From the NCBI GenBank assembly GCA_963733885.1, contig CAVTES010000009.1:248001-312000 (forward strand): a stretch of DNA of 64,000 bases, in the 5' to 3' direction. Positions 35,345-44,388 of the stretch are shown here, piece by piece; positions within the stretch are counted from its first letter, which is position 1; the number at the start of each line of letters is the position of its first letter. The position numbers and the translations under genes are program-made. A model generated the notes under the pieces. That model searched no databases. It saw only the letters and a program-made list of their open reading frames with translations, and was not told the origin of the DNA. This DNA is from JACVRW01 sp963733885. GTDB taxonomy: Bacteria > Actinomycetota > Thermoleophilia > Solirubrobacterales > Thermoleophilaceae.

Positions 35345-37484
35345 CTCGGACGCCACGGCCAGCTCGAACGAGCTGGGGTCCTCGAGCAGAAGCTCGGCGC
35401 GACCGAGCAGCAGCCGATCGGATTGCGCGGTGATCGACCGGCCCGGGCCCGCGAAGCCGTCGGCATAGCCGGCGGCTCGGGCTGCGGCGGCGACGCGCTC
35501 GTCGGCGCGTCCGTGCGGATAGGCGATGGTCGTCAACGGACGGCCCGCGGCGGCCTCGAGCGCGGCCCGCCCCTCGTCCAGGGCCCGCGCGAGCTCGTCG
35601 TCCGTGAGCTCGGGCAGCGGACGGTGGTCGCGCGTATGGAACCCGATTTCGAAGCCGGCCCGCGCCAGCGCTTGGACCTGCGGTCGAGTCAGGCGGTATG
35701 CCGGCGGGTCGTCGCCGATCAGCTCCGATAGCGCCCGGGCCACGGCGGCGCGCGCCTCCGCCGGCAGCCGCTCGACGTCCGCGGCGAGGCCGGCCAGCGA
35801 CTGCTCGGCGGGCGCCGGGAGGCCCACCGATCGAGCGGCCGGCCGTGGGTCCAGGCCGCGGTCCGACGCCGCCTGCAGGCGCTGCCACCAGAACCCGTGC
35901 GATCGGTCGAGCCCCGCCCCGGTGAGGAAGAACGTGGCCGGACAGGCGAAGCGCCGAAGCAGCGGTGCGGCCACGTCCAGATGGCTCGCGAGGTCGTCGT
36001 CGAAGGTGACCGCGATCGGAATCCTCCGGCCGCGGCGGCGCGCGAGCAGCGCGCGCTGGAGGCGCGACGCCGGCACGAGCTCGTACGAGCGTCGCAGGTG
36101 ACGCAGATGGCGCTCGAGTGCGGCGGCCGTGATGCCTGGCAGGACCTGCTCTTCCGTCGGCGGCACACGAAAGGTCTGGTGGTAGACGAGCGCACCCGCG
36201 ACGCCGGCCGGCGACATCCGCAGCCGCCAGCGCAGGACGGCCGCCAACGTCCGGCGCCACGCCGCACCGAGGCGGCGCCGCACGACCATGCGACCGGCAG
36301 CGGGCCGGGCCGGCGCGCTCAGGCGTTCCGCCCCCCCGGCCGTCGGCGTGCGCCCGGCGGCGAGTCGACCGATCTCGGCGCTCAGCCGGCGGTGCGAGCC
36401 GGTCGCGTCGAACTGCTCCTGCACGCGGCGCCGTCCACCCTCGGCGATCCGCTGGGCGAGGCCGCGCTCACGGCGGAGGCGGACCACCGCCGTGGCGAGC
36501 GCGGCCGGGTCGCCCGGTGCGACCAGCAGGCCGCTCATCTCGTCGGAGACGACGTCGGGGATGCTTCCCATGCGCGCCGCGACCACGGGCGTCCTGAGAG
36601 CCATCGCCTCCATGAGCACGAGCGGGGTGACCTCGCCGGCCGGAAGCAGCAGCGCATCCGCGGCCAGCAGCACGGCGGCGACGTCGGAGGTCGGCCCCGC
36701 GAAGCGCACCTGCCGCGAGACCCCGAGCTCGCGCGCCTGCGTACGGACCTCGGCGGCGTAGGCGCGGTCGGCCTCCAGGCCGACGATGGTCAGCTCCGCC
36801 TCCAGCCCCCGGTCGCGCATCGCGCGGACGGCCGCGACCGCGAGGTCCTGGCGCTTGCGGCGGTCCACGGTGCCGACCACCACGAGGCGGACCGGATCGG
36901 ACGCGCACGGCTCACGCGGCGCCGGATCGCGCGGGATCGGGATGCCGACGGGATTCGGCAGGACCTTCGCGCGTGCGCCGTCTAATGCCTGGGCGATCCA
37001 CGGCGAGATCGCGACGACCGTGTCCGCCAGCGCTCCGTGTACGTGGAACAGGCGCCTGGCGGCGGCGGACGTCGGCGCCTCCTGAGCGTGCACGATCACG
37101 GGAACCCGTGCCAGCCGAGCACCGAGGACGGGGGCCACCAGCACCGTGCTGTTGACGACGACCACATCGATCCGCTGCCGGCGCACGAGCCCGGCGAACC
37201 GCACGGCGTCCGGAACGGCGCGGCCGATCTGCAGCGCCCACCGGCGGCGCGACGCACCCCAGAGCGGAAGGCAGGTCGGAGCCGCGGACGACCGCGGTGG
37301 CGACGTCGGCGAAGGCGGCGCGCAACGGCCCCGCTCCGACCGCGACCACGAGGTCGTACTCGGGGCGTAGCGCACGCGCCTGGCCGAGCGCGACGAGCTG
37401 CGCGCCCCCGCGCTGGGCGCTGTGCACGGTCATCAGCACCCGCTTCGGTCGACGCGGAGCTGCTTGGTGGGCGCGAGCCGGCAT
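35327..37484 (-). CDS. Fused GT4 glycosyltransferase - NodB-type polysaccharide deacetylase, frameshifted near 37275
   Basis: About 719 residues. N-terminal GT4: ATG 37484, RVLMTVHSAQRGGAQLVALG, then a one-base shift near 37275, DVVVVNSTVLVAPVLGARLA, VVGTVDRRKRQDLAVAAVRA, and EVTPLVLMEAMALRTPVVAA. From about residue 400 in the same frame comes a carbohydrate-esterase 4 domain: GALVYHQTF, metal-binding VTFDDDLASHL, the H-x3-H motif in FHTRDHRPLPEL, and TIAYPHGRADERV. One enzyme would add a sugar and another N-deacetylate it, coupled in one chain. The deacetylase motif has TFDDD instead of the usual TFDDG. Confidence 0.82.
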
Positions 37485-37867
37485 GCGACGATCGTGGACG
37501 ATACGGCCACCGCGCCCGCTCTCCGGCGCGCCCGGGATGGCGAGACCGTCTGCGCGTCGCCATAGAGTCGGGTCGGGACAGGAGCTTCGGCGTACCCCCG
37601 AGCCTCTACCCGGCATCGGTGAGGCAGCTCGCGCGCTCACCGACTTCCTCGCGATCAACGTCAACTCGATTTCTCCAGCTCGGCCTCAGACAGCGACAAC
37701 GCGACAGTTGCTGGGGGCAGCAAGCTCCATCTTCCGCACGTCAGGCGGCTCGGGACACCGCCGCGGTCGTCGCCTACCTCCAGGTCCACCGGCACTAGAA
37801 CCGCGAGCGCCGATGGACGGGCGCTCCGCCCGAGCCGGGTCAGGGCGGAATCCCAGTCGAGGACTGA
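37485..37867. other. 383-base gap without a recognised gene
   Basis: The gap lies between the GT4-deacetylase start and tRNA-Arg, both on the minus strand. Several frames are open but none gives a domain. It presumably holds the glycosyltransferase promoter. I see no repeat, attachment-site copy of the tRNA end, or integrase remnant. Confidence 0.4.
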
Positions 37868-37940
37868 CGCGCCCGGCAGGATTTGAACCTGCGGCCTTCC
37901 GCTCCGGAGGCGGACGCTCTATCCACTGAGCTACGGGCGC
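37868..37940 (-). tRNA. tRNA-Arg, anticodon CCG
   Basis: On the minus strand the acceptor arm GCGCCCG pairs with CGGGCGC. The D-arm (GCTCAGTGGATAGAGC), the anticodon arm with loop CTCCGGA, and the T-arm (GCAGGTTCAAATCCTGC) all fold. The anticodon CCG reads CGG arginine codons. The CCA end is not encoded. It forms a single-gene unit. Confidence 0.95.
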
Positions 37941-37965
37941 GAGTGCGGTTGAGTGTAGTCCCGGC

Positions 37966-38475
37966 ATGCTCATCGCCGTCATCTCCGACACGCACATGCC
38001 GCGCGGTGCGCGCCAGCTCCCGGACGCGTGTGTCGAGCGGATTGCGGCGGCCGATCTACTGCTGCACGCGGGGGACGTGATGACGGTCGAGGTGCTCCGC
38101 GAACTGGAGGCGATCGGCCCGCCGCTCGCCGTCGTGCACGGCAACATGGACACCGCCGAGCTGCGCCGGCTCCTTCCGGCCGAGCGCGTGGTCGAAGCCG
38201 GCGGCGCCCGGATCGCAATGCTCCACGACGCCGGCCCGCGCCGCGGCCGCCTCGACCGGATGCGCCGCCGCTTCGGCGACCGAGCGGACGCCGTGGTCTT
38301 CGGCCACTCCCACCTGCCGCTCCACGAGCGCGCCCGGGACGGATTCCAGATCTTCAATCCCGGCAGCCCGACCGAACGCCGTCGCGCCCCCACGCACACG
38401 ATGGGAATGGCGCGTGCGGACGGCCACACGCTCGATTTCGAGCTGATCGAGCTGATACCGTATACGGCATCATGA
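37966..38475 (+). CDS. YfcE/MJ0936-type metallophosphoesterase
   Basis: 169 residues with the full metallophosphatase signature: AVISDTHMP (D-x-H), LLHAGDV (GD), VVHGNMD (GNxD), MLHDAG and VVFGHSHLPL (GHxH). This is the size of the MJ0936/YfcE group, which hydrolyses phosphodiesters with two bound metals. ATG 37966. Its stop overlaps the next start (ATGA), linking it to the XRE gene. The physiological substrate is not known for most members. Confidence 0.88.
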   Translation: MLIAVISDTHMPRGARQLPDACVERIAAADLLLHAGDVMTVEVLRELEAIGPPLAVVHGNMDTAELRRLLPAERVVEAGGARIAMLHDAGPRRGRLDRMRRRFGDRADAVVFGHSHLPLHERARDGFQIFNPGSPTERRRAPTHTMGMARADGHTLDFELIELIPYTAS

Positions 38476-38810
38476 CTCCGGCAGAGCTGGTCCGCACGAC
38501 ACGCGAGCGCAAGCGCCTCAGCCAGCGCCGATTGGCGCTGCGCGCGGGGACGAGCCAGAGCGCGATCGCCCGCATCGAGCGCGGGGACGAGGAGGTCACT
38601 TGGCCGCGGCTGCGCGCGCTGATGATCGCCATGGGCGAGGAGCCCGAGCTTTCGTCCCGGCCCGTGGCGAGCCGCTACGACGCGGCCGACTTGATCGCCC
38701 AGCGCGGCACGTCTCCGACGGCTCGCCTCGAAAGCGGCCTGGCCTTCGACAAGCTCGTAAGCGAGCTGGCTGCGGCCGCACCGCAGAGAACCCGTGGCCG
38801 AGCCGCCTGA
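38472..38810 (+). CDS. XRE-family helix-turn-helix regulator, probable antitoxin
   Basis: 112 residues. The N-terminal 55 form a Cro/C1 HTH (ELVRTTRERKRLSQRRLALR, then AGTSQSAIARIERGDEEVTW). The C-terminal half (LESGLAFDKLVSELAAAAPQ) is helical, as in antitoxins that bind a partner. ATG 38472 overlaps the phosphoesterase stop, and its end overlaps the nucleotidyltransferase gene by 17 bases. Together they resemble an XRE plus nucleotidyltransferase toxin-antitoxin unit that represses its own operon. Confidence 0.78.
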   Translation: MTPAELVRTTRERKRLSQRRLALRAGTSQSAIARIERGDEEVTWPRLRALMIAMGEEPELSSRPVASRYDAADLIAQRGTSPTARLESGLAFDKLVSELAAAAPQRTRGRAA

Positions 38811-39318
38811 GGTCCCGTTCGACCCGCGTCAGATCCTCACCACTCTGGCCGATCACCGCGTCGACTTCGTGGTCGTGGGAGGGGTGGCGGTCCAGGCGCA
38901 TGGCCACGGGCGCGGCACCCGGGACCTCGATGTCATCCCGCGCCCGGATCTGTTGAACCTGAGCAGGCTCGGAGAGTCACTCGCCGCACTCGGGGCCCGT
39001 CTGCTGCGCGCGGACAGGCCGGTCGACGTCACCGATCCACAGCTCCTGAAGCGGGCGCCGCTGGTGCCGCTCATGACCGTGTACGGCCGGCTCGACCTCC
39101 TCAACATTTCGCTTACGAGCGGCGCTCCGCGCTCCTACGACGAGCTTCGCGAGCGGGCCTTCGAGGCCAAGATCGATGACCGCACGGTGCTGGTCTCGGG
39201 ACTCGACGACCTCATCCGCATGAAGCGTGTCGCTGGACGAGAGGTTGACATCCAAGACATCGGCGCCCTCACCCGCGACGACGAAGAGCTCGAGCGCGAG
39301 GCGCGCGAGTCAACATAG
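38794..39318 (+). CDS. Nucleotidyltransferase-fold protein, probable toxin (AbiEii/MNT-like)
   Basis: 174 residues. VDFVVVGGVAVQAHGHGRGT followed by RDLDVIPRP holds the G-G and D-x-D type metal site of DNA-polymerase-beta-like nucleotidyltransferases. VLVSGLDDLIRMKRVAGREV is the typical C-terminal segment of AbiEii-like or antitoxin-paired members. GTG 38794 overlaps the XRE gene. Such enzymes modify tRNA ends or partner proteins with nucleotides in known toxin systems. Whether this one is toxic is inference from pairing. Confidence 0.75.
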   Translation: MAEPPEVPFDPRQILTTLADHRVDFVVVGGVAVQAHGHGRGTRDLDVIPRPDLLNLSRLGESLAALGARLLRADRPVDVTDPQLLKRAPLVPLMTVYGRLDLLNISLTSGAPRSYDELRERAFEAKIDDRTVLVSGLDDLIRMKRVAGREVDIQDIGALTRDDEELEREAREST

Positions 39319-39324
39319 GCGGCC

Positions 39325-40296
39325 ATGGACCTCGACGTCCTCTTCGTCGGAACCGCGGGTGCCGCGCCGTCGGCTCGCCGCGGGCTGCCCGCAACCGTCG
39401 TCCGGCGTGGGGGCGAGCGGCTGCTGTTCGACTGCGGGGAGGGCACGCAGCGACAGCTGATGCGCTCGATTGGGCTGGTCGACTTCGAGGAGGTCTTCCT
39501 CACCCACTACCACGCCGACCACGTGCTCGGGCTCCCCGGAATGCTCAAGTCGTTCGCCCTGCGACGGCGCGAGCGTCCCCTGACGATCTACGGCCCGCCC
39601 GGCCTCGGCTCGTTCTGGCGCCTGCTCGACCCGATCGTCGGCCGTCTGCCTTTCAAGGTCACGCTCCAGACCATCGCCCCGAACGACGAGCTCCAGCGCG
39701 ACGGCTACCGGCTCGCCGCCTACGAGGTCGACCACCGCGGGCTGGCGCTCGGCTACGCCATCGTCGAGCGCCCGCGCCCCGGCGTGTTCGACCCCGCCCG
39801 CGCTCAGAGCCTCGGCGTCACGCCCGGCCCCGATTTCGGCCTGCTGCAGCGCGGCGAGACGGTGGACGGCGTGCGCCCCGATCAGGTCATGGGCGAGCCG
39901 CGCCGCGGCCGCAAGCTCGTGCTGACGGGCGACACGGTGCCCTGCGAGATGACGCGCCTCGTCGCGTACGAGGCAGACCTCCTCGTGCACGAGGCAACCC
40001 TGCTCGAGGACGAGGCCGAACGCGCCCGGGAGACCCGCCACTCCACGGCGCTCGGCGCCGCCGAGCTTGCCGCCGCGGCGCGCGTGACCATGCTCGCGCT
40101 CACCCACGTGTCGCCCCGCTACGCCGGCCGCGAGCTGCAGGAGGAGGCCCGCCCGGCGTTCGAGAACACCGTGGTGCCGCGCGACTTCGACCGCATCGAG
40201 CTTCCGTTCCCCGAGCGCGGCAAGCCGGTGCTGGTGAAGGCGTCGGAGCGCCCCCCCGAGCGCGTGGAGAGCGCCGCGCCCGACCCGGTGCCCTGA
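39325..40296 (+). CDS. rnz: Ribonuclease Z (tRNA 3' processing)
   Basis: 323 residues of the short RNase Z/ElaC metallo-beta-lactamase type. LLFDCGEGTQRQLMRSIGLV and VFLTHYHADHVLGLPGMLKS hold the H-x-H-x-D-H zinc motif, VLTGDTVPCEM the bridging Asp, and LALTHVSPRY the last His. YEVDHRGLALGYAIVE is also typical. The enzyme cuts 3' trailers from tRNA precursors; the tRNA-Arg above lacks an encoded CCA. ATG 39325 lies 6 bases after the nucleotidyltransferase gene. Confidence 0.93.
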   Translation: MDLDVLFVGTAGAAPSARRGLPATVVRRGGERLLFDCGEGTQRQLMRSIGLVDFEEVFLTHYHADHVLGLPGMLKSFALRRRERPLTIYGPPGLGSFWRLLDPIVGRLPFKVTLQTIAPNDELQRDGYRLAAYEVDHRGLALGYAIVERPRPGVFDPARAQSLGVTPGPDFGLLQRGETVDGVRPDQVMGEPRRGRKLVLTGDTVPCEMTRLVAYEADLLVHEATLLEDEAERARETRHSTALGAAELAAAARVTMLALTHVSPRYAGRELQEEARPAFENTVVPRDFDRIELPFPERGKPVLVKASERPPERVESAAPDPVP

Positions 40297-40301
40297 GTGC
40301 T

Positions 40302-41084
40302 CTACGCCGGCACGAAGGTCTCGAGCGCCCGCACGGTCTCGTCGAGGCGCTCGACGAAGAAGAGGTGGCCGGCGCCGACCACCACGTAGAGCAGCGAGTC
40401 GGGGATGCGCTCGTGGAGGACGTGGCTGCTCGCTGCCGGGATCACCTGGTCGTCGTCGCCGGTGAGGATGAGCGTGTGGCGTTCGATCCGAGGCAGCCGG
40501 TCCCAGGTGTCGTGCGAGAGCGCCGCCGCGATCTGGGCCCGGTAGCCCTCACGGTCCTGCACGTCGCGCGCCTTCTTCTCGACGAATCCGTCGAGCAGCG
40601 TCGAATCCACGCTCCGAGCGAAGGCGAACGGCGCGAGCGCGCGCATGCGCGTCTCCCAGTCGTCCGTGTCCATTGCGAAGGCCCGGCCGGTCTCGCGCGG
40701 CATGGGGGCGGCGTGGCGGACGCCGCAGTGCGTGCAGCCGAGCACGAGCCGGTCCACCCGGTCTGGGCGGGTGAGCGCTATCTCCTGGGCGATCATGCCG
40801 CCGAGCGACATGCCGAAGACGTCGGCGCGCTCGATCCCAAGGTGGTCGAGCAGTGCGACCGCGTCGGCCGCGAGCGAGGCCGTGCTGTAGGGGCCGGGCG
40901 TGACGGTCGACTGTCCGCTCCCGCGGTTGTCGAGGGCGATCACCCGCCGCGACTCGCCCAGCCGCTCGGCGAGCGGAGCCCAGTCGCTCGCGACAGCCGG
41001 GATGCCGGGAACGAGCAGCAGCGGCCTTCCGGAGCCGCGCTCCTCGTAGTACAGCTCGAGACCGTCGAGCCCCGCGGTGGGCAC
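40302..41084 (-). CDS. Alpha/beta hydrolase
   Basis: 260 residues. LYYEERGSGRPLLLVPGIPA opens the fold, the nucleophile elbow is VFGMSLGGMIAQEIA (Ser), a late Asp lies in LILTGDDDQVIPAAS, and the catalytic His is in VVVGAGHLFFVERL. GTG 41084 is chosen because the open frame upstream is non-conserved. This is the 3-oxoadipate enol-lactonase/esterase-like size class; the substrate is unknown. It is convergent with rnz, 5 bases apart. Confidence 0.85.
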   Translation of the reverse strand: MPTAGLDGLELYYEERGSGRPLLLVPGIPAVASDWAPLAERLGESRRVIALDNRGSGQSTVTPGPYSTASLAADAVALLDHLGIERADVFGMSLGGMIAQEIALTRPDRVDRLVLGCTHCGVRHAAPMPRETGRAFAMDTDDWETRMRALAPFAFARSVDSTLLDGFVEKKARDVQDREGYRAQIAAALSHDTWDRLPRIERHTLILTGDDDQVIPAASSHVLHERIPDSLLYVVVGAGHLFFVERLDETVRALETFVPA

Positions 41085-41110
41085 AAGTGTTAGGTACCCA
41101 GGCGGCGGGC

Positions 41111-41392
41111 TCAGCCCACGGGCGCCATCGGCCCGCACGACTCGATGTCGCGCAGCAGCTGCTCGGCGCGGTCCGGGCCCCAGCGGCCCGTGCCGACCAG
41201 GTCGCCGGCAAGCTCGCCCACCCGTGTGAGGCCGTCGCGGGCCTCGTCGCTCCAGGCGCGCTCGTCGCAGAAAAGCAGCGCGTCGGCGGCCTCCCTGACG
41301 AGCGCGCATTCGGCCGGCGTGAGAGCGTCGGGGCCGTCGTCCTTGACAGTCCGCATCAACCGACCGTACGCCTTTGCGCGCTCGGAGGTCAC
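41111..41392 (-). CDS. Conserved-looking hypothetical protein
   Basis: 93 residues, helical and acidic (RAKAYGRLMRTVKDDGPDAL, then LTPAECALVREAADALLFCD). I cannot name the family. GTG 41392. It lies 26 bases upstream of the hydrolase on the same strand and is divergent from the pyrimidine operon. Codon usage and a compact start favour a real gene. Confidence 0.6.
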   Translation of the reverse strand: MTSERAKAYGRLMRTVKDDGPDALTPAECALVREAADALLFCDERAWSDEARDGLTRVGELAGDLVGTGRWGPDRAEQLLRDIESCGPMAPVG

Positions 41393-41477
41393 CGTGTGCC
41401 CAGGTTAGCGGTGGCCGGGCGCGGTGTCCCGGCCCGCCCGGACGTGATCGTCCAGCGCAGGTGCTAGGTTGCATACC

Positions 41478-41513
41478 GGTTCCTTTTAACCCGGTCCGGT
41501 GAGGCCAGGAAGG
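41478..41513 (+). promoter_or_regulatory. PyrR-binding RNA element
   Basis: TTCCTTTTAACCCGGTCCG and then GTGAGGCCAGGAAGG match the PyrR-binding hairpin: the loop contains GTCC-x-G-x-GAGGC, the upper stem is 41491-41494 with 41505-41509 (one bulged A), and the lower stem is CCTT 41482-41485 with AAGG 41510-41513. The 3' arm is also the ribosome site for pyrR (start at 41522), so PyrR-UMP binding would block translation, as described in mycobacteria. Confidence 0.85.
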
Positions 41514-41521
41514 GGCAGGAC

Positions 41522-42079
41522 TTGAACGAGAAGACGGTCCTCGACCGAGAGGACGTGCGGCGGACGCTGGTGCGGATCGCCCACGAGATTGTCGAGAAGA
41601 CGGCCGGCTCGCCGTCTCCCACCCGCCTCGCGGTCGTCGGAATCCACCGCCGCGGCGCCGTGCTGGCCGCGCGCCTGCGTGAGCTGGTGGCCGAGCTGGT
41701 CGGCGAGCCGGTGCCGCTCGGCGACATCGACATCAGCTTCTACCGCGACGACCTTGCGCGCCGCGACCCCCCCGCCCATCCGGTCGTGCACGCCTCGCAC
41801 ATCGACTTCCCGGTCGAAGGCACCACGATCGTGCTCGTGGACGACGTGCTCTACACGGGCCGCACGGTGCGCGCCGCCATCGACGCCCTGTTCGACTACG
41901 GCCGGCCCGCGCGGGTGCAGCTCGCCGTGCTCGCCGACCGCGGCCACCGCGAGCTGCCCTTCCGGCCCGACTACGTCGGCAAGAACCTGCCCACCGCGCG
42001 CGGCGAGCGCGTGAACGTGCGAGTGGAGGAGATAGACGGCCTCGACGAGGTCGCGATCGCCGAAGGAGTGCCCACATGA
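41522..42079 (+). CDS. pyrR: PyrR, pyrimidine operon regulator / uracil phosphoribosyltransferase
   Basis: 185 residues. The PRPP-binding motif is TIVLVDDVLYTGRTVRAAID. IHRRGAVLAARLRELVAEL and VPLGDIDISFYRDDLARRD are family blocks, and LPFRPDYVGKNLPTARGERV is the classic C-terminal PyrR segment. TTG 41522 follows AGGGGCAGGA. PyrR binds UMP or UTP and the leader RNA hairpin immediately upstream to shut off pyrimidine synthesis. The stop overlaps pyrB (ATGA). Confidence 0.95.
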   Translation: MNEKTVLDREDVRRTLVRIAHEIVEKTAGSPSPTRLAVVGIHRRGAVLAARLRELVAELVGEPVPLGDIDISFYRDDLARRDPPAHPVVHASHIDFPVEGTTIVLVDDVLYTGRTVRAAIDALFDYGRPARVQLAVLADRGHRELPFRPDYVGKNLPTARGERVNVRVEEIDGLDEVAIAEGVPT

Positions 42080-43026
42080 TGCGCCACCTGCTCTCAGTCG
42101 ACGACCTCACCCGCGAGGACATCGAGCACATCCTCGGCCGCGCCGCCAGCTTCGCCGAGGTCTCCGGCCGCGAGATCAAGAAGGTCCCCACGTTGCGCGG
42201 CCGCACCGTGATCAACCTCTTCTACGAGGCCTCCACCCGCACGAGCTCGAGCTTCGAGATTGCCGCCAAGCGCCTGAGCGCCGACCTGGTCTCGGTCAAG
42301 TCGAGCGGTTCCGCGGTCGACAAGGGCGAGTCGCTGAAGGACACAATCCAGACGCTGTCCGCCTACGACCCGGCGGCGATCGTCATCCGCTCGCCGCAGG
42401 CCGGGGCCGCCGCGCTCGTCGCCCGCTGGAGCCGGGCGGCGGTGATCAACGCCGGCGACGGCAAGCACGAGCACCCGACCCAGGCGCTGCTCGACCTCTA
42501 CACGCTGAAGCGGCGCGTGGGCGCGCTCGAGGGGCTGCGGGTCTGGATCGTCGGCGACGTGCTGCACAGCCGCGTCGCCCGCTCCGGGATCCTCGCCTTC
42601 TCGCGCATGGGCTGCGAGGTCACGGTGTGCGGGCCGCCCACGCTCGTCCCGCGCGGGATCGAGGCACTCGGCTGCGAGGTGCGCACCACGCTCGACGAGC
42701 TCGACACCGCCGACGTCGTCTACGCGCTGCGCATGCAGCACGAGCGGATGACCGGGTCGTACGTCCCGTCGCTGCGCGAGTACGCCGCCCAGTACCAGAT
42801 CGACGGTCGGCGGCTCGGCCCCAACCAGCTGCTGATGCACCCCGGGCCCGTCAACCGAGGCGTCGAGCTCGCTTCGGACGTGATCGACTCGCCCCAGGCC
42901 CTGATCGTCGAGCAGGTGGAGTCGGGCGTGGTGGTGCGGATGGCTGTGCTCTACGAGCTGCTTGCCGGGCGCGGAGCGCCGGCCGGCGTGCCGGCCCTCT
43001 CGACGACGGAACCGCAGCCGGCGTGA
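42076..43026 (+). CDS. pyrB: Aspartate carbamoyltransferase catalytic subunit
   Basis: 316 residues. Carbamoyl-phosphate motif: FYEASTRTSSSFEIAAKRLS. The mobile-loop segment SSGSAVDKGESLKDTIQTLS, NAGDGKHEHPTQALLDLYTL and the aspartate-binding MHPGPVNRGVELASDVID are all intact. It makes N-carbamoyl-aspartate, the first committed pyrimidine step. No regulatory pyrI gene follows, as usual in actinobacteria, where control is through PyrR. Confidence 0.96.
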   Translation: MMRHLLSVDDLTREDIEHILGRAASFAEVSGREIKKVPTLRGRTVINLFYEASTRTSSSFEIAAKRLSADLVSVKSSGSAVDKGESLKDTIQTLSAYDPAAIVIRSPQAGAAALVARWSRAAVINAGDGKHEHPTQALLDLYTLKRRVGALEGLRVWIVGDVLHSRVARSGILAFSRMGCEVTVCGPPTLVPRGIEALGCEVRTTLDELDTADVVYALRMQHERMTGSYVPSLREYAAQYQIDGRRLGPNQLLMHPGPVNRGVELASDVIDSPQALIVEQVESGVVVRMAVLYELLAGRGAPAGVPALSTTEPQPA

Positions 43027-43077
43027 ACAGGGTCGACGCTCAGGGCCGGCCGCGAGGTCGAGCTGGACCGCGCTCCG

Positions 43078-44388
43078 GTGCGGCCGGCCACGGTGCTCAT
43101 CCGCGGCGCCCGGGTGCTCGACCCGCGCGCCGGGCTCGACGGCCGGGCCGACCTGCTGATCCGGGACGGGCAGGTCGCCGAGCTGGGCGACTCGCTCGCC
43201 GCGCCGGAGGGCGCCGAGACGATCGACGCCGAGGGCCTGCACGCCTTCCCCGGCTTCGTCGACCCGCACGTGCACCTGCGCACGCCCGGCCGGGAGGACG
43301 AGGAGGACCTCGACTCGGGCACGCGCGCGGCCGCAGCCGGGGGCTACTGCGCGATCCTGGCCCAGCCCAACACCGCGCCGGTCGTGGACTCGGCGCCGGT
43401 GCTGCGCTCGCTGCGCGAGCGGGCGCGGGCCGAGGCGCGCATCCCGAGCGGCTTCCTCGCCGCGATCACGGTCGCGCAGCGCGGCGAGCGGCTGACCGAG
43501 ATGGCCGAGCTGGCCGACGCGGGGGCGGCCGGCTTCACCGACGACGGCCTCCCCGTCCGCTCCGCGGGCGTGATGCGCCAGGCGCTCCAGTACCAGCGCC
43601 TCGCCGGCCGGGTGCTGGCGCTGCACGAGGAGGATCCCTCGCTGTCGGGGGACGGCGCGATGCACGAGGGCGAGGTGTCGGCGCTGCTCGGGCTGACGGG
43701 GATCCCGTCGGTGTCGGAATCGGTCCAGGTGGCGCGCGACTGCTCCCTCGCCGCCTACGAGGACGGCCGCATCCACGTGCAGCACGTTTCGGCGCGCGAG
43801 ACGGTCGAGGCGATCGAGCGGGCGAAGGCGGCCGGCACCCAAGTGACGTGCGAGGCCACGCCCCACCACCTCACCCTGACCGACGAGGCCGTTCGCACGC
43901 TCGACACCAACCTCAAGATGAACCCGCCGCTGCGGGCCGAGGCGGACCGCCAGGCGCTGATCGAGGCGCTGCGCTCCGGCGTGATCGACTGCGTGGCCAC
44001 CGACCACGCCCCTCACGCGCGCGAGGAGAAGGAGCAGCCGTTCGAGCTGGCGCCGATGGGGGTCACGGGGCTCGAGACCGCGTTCGCCGCGCTGCACACC
44101 GAGCTGGTGCTGCCCGGCCTGATCGATCTCGGCCTGCTGGTCGAGCGGATGACCGCCGGCGGCGAGCCGTTCGGGCTTCCGGTGCCGCGCATCGAGCCGG
44201 GCGCGCCGGCGAACATCTGCCTGGCCGACCTCGACGCCGAGTGGGAGGTGGGCGAGGCCGGCTACGAGAGCCGCTCGGCCAACTGCGCGTTCGCGGGCAG
44301 GCGTCTCACGGGCAGGGTGCGAATCACGATCGCCGCGGGCGCGGTGGCATATCGCGAGCGGACCTTCGCCCTGGGGGCCGTGGCGTAG
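43078..44388 (+). CDS. pyrC: Dihydroorotase
   Basis: 436 residues, class I amidohydrolase. Metal site FVDPHVHLRTPG, FTDDGLPVRSAGVM, HVQHVSARETVEAI, and the catalytic Asp in CVATDHAPHAREEKEQPF; the later AFAGRRLTGRV is the usual family end. GTG 43078 lies 51 bases after pyrB; the gap reads open in other frames, so the start may be slightly earlier. It closes carbamoyl-aspartate to dihydroorotate. The stop shares one base with the carA start. Confidence 0.95.
   Translation: MRPATVLIRGARVLDPRAGLDGRADLLIRDGQVAELGDSLAAPEGAETIDAEGLHAFPGFVDPHVHLRTPGREDEEDLDSGTRAAAAGGYCAILAQPNTAPVVDSAPVLRSLRERARAEARIPSGFLAAITVAQRGERLTEMAELADAGAAGFTDDGLPVRSAGVMRQALQYQRLAGRVLALHEEDPSLSGDGAMHEGEVSALLGLTGIPSVSESVQVARDCSLAAYEDGRIHVQHVSARETVEAIERAKAAGTQVTCEATPHHLTLTDEAVRTLDTNLKMNPPLRAEADRQALIEALRSGVIDCVATDHAPHAREEKEQPFELAPMGVTGLETAFAALHTELVLPGLIDLGLLVERMTAGGEPFGLPVPRIEPGAPANICLADLDAEWEVGEAGYESRSANCAFAGRRLTGRVRITIAAGAVAYRERTFALGAVA

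Noticed and set aside
37485..37940. tRNA-Arg as an integration site of a mobile element
   Set aside because: No integrase, no repeated tRNA end and no composition change were seen on either side.
42094..44097. Long minus-strand open frame (667 codons) opposite pyrB and pyrC
   Set aside because: pyrB and pyrC on the plus strand have full family motifs; the antisense product has none.
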